This document shows positions 58,007-64,000 of a DNA stretch of 64,000 nucleotides, piece after piece; the stretch's first letter is position 1, and each line of letters begins with the position of its first letter. The translations under genes and the position numbers were made by a program. This stretch comes from Chloroflexota bacterium (GTDB taxonomy: Bacteria; Chloroflexota; Anaerolineae; Aggregatilineales; Phototrophicaceae): the NCBI GenBank assembly GCA_026708115.1, contig JAPOVL010000025.1, forward strand, positions 124,001 to 188,000, read 5' to 3'. The notes below the pieces were generated by a model, which was not told the DNA's origin, made no database searches, and was given only the letters and a program-made list of their open reading frames with translations.

Positions 58007-59191
58007 GTGCGAGCATCACTTCTCAAGCATCCCAATCTCATGGTTGGCGCGCTCTCAACCACCTATGGTTTGTTTTACCTCGGGCGGGCCAATATCAGCG
58101 TCGTCTTGCCCATCATCGCGCTCGACCTCAACCTCAGCCTGGCCGAAGTTGGCGCCCTCGGCACCGTCTTCTATTGGATTTACGGCATCTTTCAGCTCAT
58201 CAGCGGCGAGATCGGCAGTCACGTCAGTCCCTTTCGCATCATCAGCCTCGGTCTGCTGGCCACAGCCATCGTCAATCTCGCCTTCTCATTGCAGACATCC
58301 TTGATCGCCATGCTGCTGCTCTGGGGAATCAACGGCATGGCTCAATCCGGCGGCTGGTCGCCTATGGCCCGCATCATGGCCGAGCGCCTGCCGCCCGCGC
58401 GCCTCAAACACGCCTCGACCCTGATGCCCTTCGGATACGTCATTGGCACCGCTGTCACCTGGACCTTGATTGGGGCTGTCTCCGCCGGCCAAAACTGGCG
58501 CATCGCCTTCTGGCTCCCCGGGCTGCTGCTGCTGCTTGTCCTGGTACTTTGGCGCCTGGCCGGCATCGACGCGCCCAAGGCCGTGCCCAGCCGCTTCCGG
58601 CCCTCCACCGTCCTGGCCCAGGCCCGGGGTATCGCCTTTATCATGATCGCCGCGGCCCTGGTCGGCTTCGTCCGCAACGGTTCGCTCATCTGGCTGCCCA
58701 CCTACATTCTCGATACCGGCTTGATCGCCGAAAACCTGGTTGGCATGATTGCCGCGCTAACGCAGATTGTCGCGCTCCTGGGCGTGATTCTGGCGCGTCA
58801 CCGCGTGGAAAGCAGTGACCAGGTATTTATGACCGCCGTTCTAATGTCTTGCGCTGCCGGCCTTGGCTTTCTTCTTTTGTCTCAAATGAGTGGTCTGGTC
58901 GCGATTTTGGTCTTGGCTCTCGCGCTGATGATGCTCAACGGCGCTTATGGTCTGGCGATAACTTCAATCCCCTTGATGCGATCGCCGCGGGGACGCGCCT
59001 CGTCCATCGCCGGGACAGTCAACATGATGGCGACCTTGATCGGCGGGACGGCCGGTTTCGTGATCGGCGGTCTGGTGGAGTTCAGCGGTTGGGCGGCTGT
59101 CTTCGGCTTGTGGGGCGGCCTCTTGCTGCTGGCGTCATTCGTGATTTGGCGCCGTCGGCACGAGGAGGACAGCGGCGCCGCTCGGGAGTGA
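58007..59191 (+). CDS. MFS transporter (organophosphate/UhpC-like type), paralogue
   Basis: Protein of 394 residues with twelve predicted helices, starting at a GTG at 58007. It shares GLFYLGRANISVVLPIIALD, GALGTVFYWIYGIFQLISGE, WGINGMAQSGGWSPMARIMA and GRASSIAGTVNMM with the MFS protein at 38415-39593. It follows the ABC ATPase gene by 79 bases. Likely moves an organic anion or sugar derivative; the substrate is not evident. Confidence 0.9.
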   Translation: MRASLLKHPNLMVGALSTTYGLFYLGRANISVVLPIIALDLNLSLAEVGALGTVFYWIYGIFQLISGEIGSHVSPFRIISLGLLATAIVNLAFSLQTSLIAMLLLWGINGMAQSGGWSPMARIMAERLPPARLKHASTLMPFGYVIGTAVTWTLIGAVSAGQNWRIAFWLPGLLLLLVLVLWRLAGIDAPKAVPSRFRPSTVLAQARGIAFIMIAAALVGFVRNGSLIWLPTYILDTGLIAENLVGMIAALTQIVALLGVILARHRVESSDQVFMTAVLMSCAAGLGFLLLSQMSGLVAILVLALALMMLNGAYGLAITSIPLMRSPRGRASSIAGTVNMMATLIGGTAGFVIGGLVEFSGWAAVFGLWGGLLLLASFVIWRRRHEEDSGAARE

Positions 59192-59500
59192 CGGCACTCC
59201 CCCAGGCGCGCATAATAGGTTAACCTTTAACACTCAAGGGGATTTAATACGCAATTGCATTCTAAATCGCAACAAGGCGACAAAATATGTAGTACCAATA
59301 AAATAATGGAAAAGAATCTCATATCTAGCAAAAGTTTTGGATGTAATCCTAGTCCCGCGGGTTGCGCTCCCCCTCTCCCCTTGTGGGAGAGGGGGCCGGG
59401 GGGTGAGGGGTAGAAAAGCGACAGCCGCCCAAAACCTGGACAAAACATTGTACTTTCAGAATTGTCATTCATTGCCTAAAGCCGGATTCGAGAGGAACCC
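59192..59500. other. Intergenic region with GC-rich hairpin repeat
   Basis: No gene. AT-rich to about 59340, then the hairpin CCCCCTCTCCCC/GGGAGAGGGGG with trailing G-runs and GGTAGAAAAG at 59369-59417. The region probably carries the promoter of the CoA-transferase gene; I see no clear -35/-10. Confidence 0.55.
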
Positions 59501-60703
59501 ATGACCGAACAAGCGCCGCTCAGCGGCATTAAAGTGATCGACCAGACGCAGGCCCTGGCAGGTCCCTACTGCACCATGATCCTGGGCGATCTGGGCGCCG
59601 ACGTTATCAAGATCGAGCGTCCCGGCGTCGGCGATCAATCCCGGCACTGGGCGCCGCCTTATATCGGCGATCAAGGCTGCTACTATCTGGCGGTCAACCG
59701 CAACAAACGCGGCATCGCCCTCAACATCCGCGCCGACGCCGGGCGCGAGATCATTCACAAGCTGGTTGCCGATGCCGATGTTTTTTTGACCAACCTCGCC
59801 ACGACCGACTCTCTCCAGCGCTACGGCATCGACTACCGAACGCTGAGCGCGCTGAATCCAGGCTTGATTTATGCCTCGATCAGCGGATATGGGCGCAGCG
59901 GTCCCCGCGCCGGACAGCCCGGCTACGACCTGGTTTCCCAAGCCGAATCCGGCACCATGGCGCTGACCGGAGAGGTTGACGGCGCGCCTATGCGCTTCCC
60001 GACCCCCATCGCCGACATGACCTGCGGCCTCTTCACCGTCATCGGCATCCTCTCGGCCTTGAACGCGCGCCAATCCAGCGGCAAAGGACAATTCATTGAC
60101 ATGTCCCTGCAGGAGGGCCAAATGACCTGGCTCGAGAACTATGCCGGCGAGTACTTCGCGGACGGGCAAGATCCGCCGCGCCGCGGCAACCAGCATCCCC
60201 AGGTCGTGCCCTACGAGGCCGTGCAAGCCAGCGATGGCGACTGGTTCATTCTGGGCGTCGGCTCGGACAATGTCTGGGCCGCCTTCTGCCGACACGTCGG
60301 GCGTGACGACCTGGCGGCGGATCCGCGCTTTGCCAGCAATGCCGATCGCATCGCCAACTATGAGGCGCTCTTGCCGACCGTGCGCGAGATTATCCGCGGC
60401 AAACCCTGCGATCAATGGCTGACGGAACTGCGCGCGGCGGGCGTGCCCTGCGGACGCATCAACACCGTGGCCGAGGCACTGACCGACCCGCACATCCTCG
60501 AACGCGGCTTTATCGTCGAGTTGGAGCACCCCGCCCTGGGCATCGTCAAATCGCTGGCGACGCCCGTGCACATGTCAGATACGCCCCTCAGCTATCGCCG
60601 GCATCCGCCCCGTCTGGGCGAGCACAGCGACGAAGTCGCTGCCGAGCTCGGCTACAGCGCCGCCGCTATCGCGGGACTGCGCGCCGACGGAGTGCTGGCA
60701 TGA
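59501..60703 (+). CDS. Class III CoA-transferase (CaiB/BaiF, formyl-CoA transferase family)
   Basis: Protein of 400 residues. Family landmarks: IKVIDQTQALAGPYCTMILG, DLGADVIKIERPGVGD, NRNKRGIALNI, and the catalytic Asp172 in RFPTPIADMTCGLF, with GKGQFIDMSLQEGQ after it. These enzymes move CoA between carboxylic acids through an Asp-acyl intermediate. GAGAGGAACCC precedes the ATG. The stop overlaps the start of the nucleoside-hydrolase-like gene (ATGA). Donor and acceptor acids cannot be told; a CoA ester made here could feed the thiolase-fold/DUF35 proteins encoded upstream. Confidence 0.93.
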   Translation: MTEQAPLSGIKVIDQTQALAGPYCTMILGDLGADVIKIERPGVGDQSRHWAPPYIGDQGCYYLAVNRNKRGIALNIRADAGREIIHKLVADADVFLTNLATTDSLQRYGIDYRTLSALNPGLIYASISGYGRSGPRAGQPGYDLVSQAESGTMALTGEVDGAPMRFPTPIADMTCGLFTVIGILSALNARQSSGKGQFIDMSLQEGQMTWLENYAGEYFADGQDPPRRGNQHPQVVPYEAVQASDGDWFILGVGSDNVWAAFCRHVGRDDLAADPRFASNADRIANYEALLPTVREIIRGKPCDQWLTELRAAGVPCGRINTVAEALTDPHILERGFIVELEHPALGIVKSLATPVHMSDTPLSYRRHPPRLGEHSDEVAAELGYSAAAIAGLRADGVLA

Positions 60704-61824
60704 GCCCACTAGCGCGTTTTCCAAAACTCAGCTCCGACCACTACCAGCGCATTCTCAGAGAACCCGCTGGACGCGTACGCTGTGTCATCGACACCGATAC
60801 GCGCAACGAAATCGATGATCAATACGCCTTGGCCTGGGCTTTTCTCTCGCCCGACAAGCTGGAGATAGAAGGCCTGTACGCCGCGCCCTATTCCTTTCAA
60901 GAACGAGTTAAAGAGCAACGGGAAGCCGAGCGCATACGACAGCGTGGGGCGACATCCGCCGCCGACGCCGCCCTGTTGGCCCGACACATCGCTCTCCTGC
61001 GGCGACTCGACGAGGCCGGCATCGATGTAAACGACGATCAGCAACTGGATCCGCAAGGCACGGTGCTGGTCAGTCCCGGCCAGGGCATGGAACTCAGCTA
61101 CCAAGAGATCCTCAAGGTCTGCGACAAGCTTGATCTCGACTTCGCTGACCGGGTCTTCCGCGGGTCGGATCGCTACTTGGCCAGCCGCGACCAGCCGGTC
61201 GAGAGCGAAGCGGTAGAGCATCTGATCGGGACAGCGAAAACGGCCACAGTTGATGATCCTCTGCAGGTGGTCGCCATCGGCGCGGCCACCAATCTTGCCG
61301 CCGCCTTGCTCTTGGCGCCCGAGATCATCGAAACGGTCGTGGTTTCCTGGACGGCGGGCTATCCCACAACCGTTATGGATGTCGTGCAGCCGTCATTCAA
61401 CATGGAACAGGATGTGCTGGCCTCGCAACTGCTATTCGACAGCGGCGTTCCGCTGGTCTATTTGCCGGGTTTTCATGTCGGCGCACAGTTGAGCTTGTCG
61501 CTGCCGGAGGTGGAGTCCTGGGTCAAAGGCAAGGGTGAAATCGGCGACTATCTTCATTGGCTCTACATCAACAGTCCGCATCTTCGGCGGCATGGGATTT
61601 TCGACCACTTCGCGCGCAGTTGGATCATGTGGGACCTGATCAACTTCGCCTGGTTGATCAACCCGGCCTGGGTGCCGACTTTCCTGACCGACGCCCCATA
61701 TCTGAGCGCGGACTGCCGCTGGTACCGGCAGGGCCCGCCCCGCCATCTCATGCGCGAAGCCCTCGATATCAACCGCGATGCCATCTACCGCGACTTCTTT
61801 CTCAAACTAGCGGCCCTTTCCTAG
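60700..61824 (+). CDS. Nucleoside hydrolase-like protein
   Basis: Protein of 374 residues. The N-terminal calcium-binding signature is altered from the usual DTDxGxDD to DTDTRNEIDD (D31, D33, D39, D40). VVAIGAATNLAAALLLAPEI and the stretch MDVVQPSFNMEQDVLASQLL match the N-rich middle part of nucleoside hydrolases. It is longer than the typical 310-330 residues, with an insertion around 75-140 (QREAERIRQRGATSAADAAL). Coupled by ATGA to the CoA-transferase gene. Substrate may be an N-riboside or another glycosylamine; the variant motif makes standard inosine/uridine hydrolysis uncertain. Confidence 0.85.
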   Translation: MSPLARFPKLSSDHYQRILREPAGRVRCVIDTDTRNEIDDQYALAWAFLSPDKLEIEGLYAAPYSFQERVKEQREAERIRQRGATSAADAALLARHIALLRRLDEAGIDVNDDQQLDPQGTVLVSPGQGMELSYQEILKVCDKLDLDFADRVFRGSDRYLASRDQPVESEAVEHLIGTAKTATVDDPLQVVAIGAATNLAAALLLAPEIIETVVVSWTAGYPTTVMDVVQPSFNMEQDVLASQLLFDSGVPLVYLPGFHVGAQLSLSLPEVESWVKGKGEIGDYLHWLYINSPHLRRHGIFDHFARSWIMWDLINFAWLINPAWVPTFLTDAPYLSADCRWYRQGPPRHLMREALDINRDAIYRDFFLKLAALS

Positions 61825-61847
61825 CCTGCGCGGTCGCTGCCGCTCAA

Positions 61848-62855
61848 TTAAAGGAATTGCTCGGCGTCCACATAAGTGGGAACGTCTTCTTCGACAAAGA
61901 TGCGCTCTATTCTCGCGCAGTCCTCTGCGCTCAAGCGCCAATCGGCTGCCGCCACATTCTCTTTGAGCTCGCGCTCGTCACGCATGCCGATGAGCGCGAC
62001 TGTCACGCCGGGCTGGCTCAGCAGCCAGGCAATCGCCAATTGCGCGACCGACCTGCCATATTCCGCCGCCAAGTCTTTGAGCCGCTCGACCACCCGCAGC
62101 TCGCGCAGGAACTGCTCACGTTCGAAAAGCGGCAGGCCAAATGCCTCGCCGCGGCTGCGCCAATCCCATTCGACAAATCGCGTCGCCGGCGTGAAGGCGC
62201 CGCTGAGCAGTCCAAAAGCCAGCGTACCGTAAGCCATGAAGCCGATGCCCTGCTCGCGGCAGTAGGGCAGCACCGCCTTTTCCATGCGCCGGTCGAAAAG
62301 ATGATAGCCGACTTGATTGGCGGACAGTTGTCCATGCGCTTGGCAAGCCGCCAGCATGGGCGCGCTGTAATTGGAGACGCCATAATGCCGGATCTTGCCC
62401 GCCCGCCGCAGCGATTCCAGCCCAGCCATCGTTTCTGCCTGCGGCGTCTTGTGATCGTGAAAATGTATCAGCAGCAAGTCAATATAGTCTGTGTTTAAGC
62501 GCCGCAGACAGCCTTCGGCATGCTCGATGATGTTGCCCGGCGAAGAATCGCGCGCATCGACTTTCATAAAGCGCGGGTCGGATTCATCTTGACAAAATGT
62601 GAAGCCGACTTTGGTGACCAAGACGACCTCGCGGCGGCGATGCCCCAGCGCGCGCCCCAAGAGCGCTTCCGAGGTGAAGGGTCCGTAGGTCTCGGATGTG
62701 TCGAAGAGCGTTATGCCCTGGTCGATGGCGCTGTGTACGGCCCGCGTCGCGGCCGCGCTATCGATATGCCCGTATTGGCGGACGCTCATCTCCCAGGTGC
62801 CGAAGCCGATTGCCGAGCCTAATAGTTCGCTTTTGCCAAAACGCCGCAACTCCAT
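61848..62855 (-). CDS. Aldo/keto reductase
   Basis: Protein of 335 residues with the AKR catalytic tetrad D52, Y57 (FDTSETYG), K82 (VTKVGF) and H131 (LLLIHFHD). AIAWLLSQPGVTVALIGMRD near the C-terminus binds the NADPH phosphate region. The start is the ATG at 62855 with a GGAGAG upstream; the open frame to 62903 is not supported. It follows the LacD-like aldolase gene by 79 bases on the same strand. Probably reduces an aldehyde or ketone sugar; many such genes sit in sugar-catabolic operons. Confidence 0.9.
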   Translation of the reverse strand: MELRRFGKSELLGSAIGFGTWEMSVRQYGHIDSAAATRAVHSAIDQGITLFDTSETYGPFTSEALLGRALGHRRREVVLVTKVGFTFCQDESDPRFMKVDARDSSPGNIIEHAEGCLRRLNTDYIDLLLIHFHDHKTPQAETMAGLESLRRAGKIRHYGVSNYSAPMLAACQAHGQLSANQVGYHLFDRRMEKAVLPYCREQGIGFMAYGTLAFGLLSGAFTPATRFVEWDWRSRGEAFGLPLFEREQFLRELRVVERLKDLAAEYGRSVAQLAIAWLLSQPGVTVALIGMRDERELKENVAAADWRLSAEDCARIERIFVEEDVPTYVDAEQFL

Positions 62856-62934
62856 TTGCCTACTCTCCTCGACCGGGCGGGCGGCAACGCAAATGTCCCG
62901 CAAGATGACGCTGCGGGTGGTTCATTCCGTCATT

Positions 62935-63903
62935 TTAGGCGTAGGTTTCGTACCAGGTTTCAGTCGTCTGCGGCGGCGCGTAGAAATCGCCCCAGGGCCG
63001 CGCTTCCGTGGCCGCAATCGCCAGCAATTCTTTCAGCCTTTCCGTGGCAGTGCCGCGCAGGAAGGCGCAGCGCTCGTCCGCTGCCATCGTCGCCGCTTCT
63101 TTCCAAATGGCCCGCCCGGCCAGGAAGCCGCTCGCGCCACATTCACAGGCGATTTGCGCTTGCGGCTTGAACTGCTCGAAGTCCACGCCGGCGCTCAGCA
63201 ACACCCAGGGCACGGCCGAGGCCTCGCTCAGCTTGGCGCAGGCCTGACGCCAGGCCATCTGATCCCGATCATATTGGATATCCAGCGGGAACTCCATCTT
63301 GAGCACATCGGCGCCCGTCCGCGATAGGCGGCGCGCGGTTTCAATCACGATCTCAGCCCGCACTGCGGCGTATGCCGCGCTTTCTTTAGCGATGTCCGGA
63401 TCAACGCTGTAAGACATCGGCTCCAGGAATACCGGCAGGTCCCAGCGATGGCATTCGGCAACTACCCCCCGAATCATAGCCTCCAGTTCGGCCGCCAGCG
63501 CCTCGCTCTGAGGATTGTAATAGACCATGAATTTGACCGCGTTCGCGCCCACTTTGCGGATCTTCTCGGCCGTCCAGCCGGGGATCAGTTCGGTTTTGCG
63601 GTAACTGGAATCGCCGCTGTAGCCGCTTTTTTCCAAAGCCAGCAGCAGTCCCGATTTGCCGTTCATCCCCATGGCCGCGCCCAGCCCGTACATCGGGTCG
63701 GTCAGGATGGCGCTCGCTTCGCACGATAGCGCGCCGATGACTTCGTTCTTGACCCGCACTAGGTCGCCATAGCTGCTTTCGGGCGGCATCATGCGCCGGT
63801 AACTGCCGCGCTGATCAAAGGCCACAATGCCGAAAACATCGCGACCGGACAGACTGCTTGACTTCAAGCCGCGGAAGCGCCCAGGCGTCAATTCTTGCCT
63901 CAT
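62935..63903 (-). CDS. LacD-type class I aldolase (tagatose-1,6-bisphosphate aldolase family)
   Basis: Protein of 322 residues. Schiff-base Lys202 is in DVLKMEFP, Glu161 in VFLEPMSY and Lys124 in NAVKFMVYYNP, matching the catalytic set of LacD. GIVAFDQRGSYRRMM opens the barrel and SAGVDFEQF is the phosphate-site strand. AGGGGAAATCC precedes the ATG at 63903. Relatives cleave tagatose-1,6-bisphosphate or, in the YihT branch, sulphofructose phosphate, yielding dihydroxyacetone phosphate. It could act on a ketose phosphate made by the isomerase and kinase encoded at 52167-55247. No sugar-phosphate kinase adjoins it. Confidence 0.9.
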   Translation of the reverse strand: MRQELTPGRFRGLKSSSLSGRDVFGIVAFDQRGSYRRMMPPESSYGDLVRVKNEVIGALSCEASAILTDPMYGLGAAMGMNGKSGLLLALEKSGYSGDSSYRKTELIPGWTAEKIRKVGANAVKFMVYYNPQSEALAAELEAMIRGVVAECHRWDLPVFLEPMSYSVDPDIAKESAAYAAVRAEIVIETARRLSRTGADVLKMEFPLDIQYDRDQMAWRQACAKLSEASAVPWVLLSAGVDFEQFKPQAQIACECGASGFLAGRAIWKEAATMAADERCAFLRGTATERLKELLAIAATEARPWGDFYAPPQTTETWYETYA

Positions 63904-63982
63904 GGATTTCCCCTCGTCAACGTTACGTCAGCTCGCGGCCGCCGCATCGCAGAACATATTTCTCAATAATAGTCGTCGGCAT

Positions 63983-64000
63983 GGGCGACCCGTCAGGTCG
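63983..64000. repeat. GGGCGACC palindromic repeat, cut by the window edge
   Basis: GGGCGACCCGTCAGGTCG: one arm and part of the second of the palindrome family described at 3521, 13815 and 46131. It lies upstream of the aldolase gene and continues beyond the window. Confidence 0.6.

Noticed and set aside
1..64000. tRNA, rRNA or tmRNA genes
   Set aside because: Nothing resembling rRNA or a tRNA cloverleaf with a T-loop GTTCRA box was found on reading either strand; a dedicated scan could still find one.

Overview
The window reads as chromosomal DNA of a heterotrophic bacterium with many nutrient-uptake genes. I see no rRNA, tRNA, phage genes, transposase or CRISPR array. The mix of genes (many ABC solute-binding proteins, luciferase-like monooxygenases, DUF4438, GH127, secreted proteins ending in bacterial SH3 domains) and the intergenic repeat families suggest Chloroflexota (Anaerolineae-like). 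This is an inference from gene style; no marker gene proves it. The first gene is cut by the left edge.

Layout. 1-3300: end-truncated amino-acid-type solute-binding protein, MBL-fold hydrolase, luciferase-like oxidoreductase. 3676-4113: small coiled-coil protein. 4127-15590 (all minus strand): a catabolic block read from 15590 leftwards: two DUF4438 paralogues, a VOC protein, an Ldh_2-type dehydrogenase, a lysine-less aminotransferase relative coupled to an intact aminotransferase, a peptide-type ABC transporter (binding protein plus two permeases, no ATPase), an SDR and a formamidase-like amidohydrolase. 16657-18354: FadR-type regulator and 2-hydroxyacid dehydrogenase behind a consensus sigma-70 promoter. 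18361-24559: four paralogous secreted proteins made of 2, 2, 4 and 4 copies of a two-cysteine module plus a C-terminal SH3 domain, preceded by a 23-codon ORF. 24648-27974: D-amino-acid-oxidase-like enzyme, EamA exporter, RidA-like protein, luciferase-like enzyme. 29230-34606: sugar ABC transporter and GH127 beta-L-arabinofuranosidase. 34727-39593: heterodimeric ABC exporter and an MFS transporter. 39871-45662: second peptide-type ABC transporter with a fused double ATPase. 46750-50112: an ABC_sub_bind protein and a second peptide-binding protein bordered by a truncated copy of the next gene. 50435-55247: tightly overlapping operon of thiolase-fold protein, DUF35 protein, DhaK, DhaL and fucose-isomerase-like protein. 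55316-61824: YnjB-like binding protein, ABC ATPase, MFS transporter, CoA-transferase, nucleoside hydrolase-like protein. 61848-63903: aldo/keto reductase and LacD-type aldolase.

How it works together. Most operons pair an importer with oxidoreductases, aldolases, isomerases or amidohydrolases, which fits scavenging of sugars, sugar acids and nitrogenous organics. Stop/start overlaps (ATGA) tie genes within several operons. In four ABC operons a strong hairpin sits just 3' of the binding-protein gene, before the rest of the transporter.

The most notable material is: (1) a family of transposase-less elements with terminal inverted repeats and 8-bp target duplications (3436-3600, 28151-28665, 28674-28828 and a rearranged copy at 15735-16464); (2) the two-cysteine-module/SH3 secreted protein array; (3) the thiolase-fold/DUF35/DhaKL/isomerase operon, whose thiolase lacks the usual catalytic Cys and His; and (4) an aminotransferase relative without its PLP lysine, translationally coupled to a normal one.
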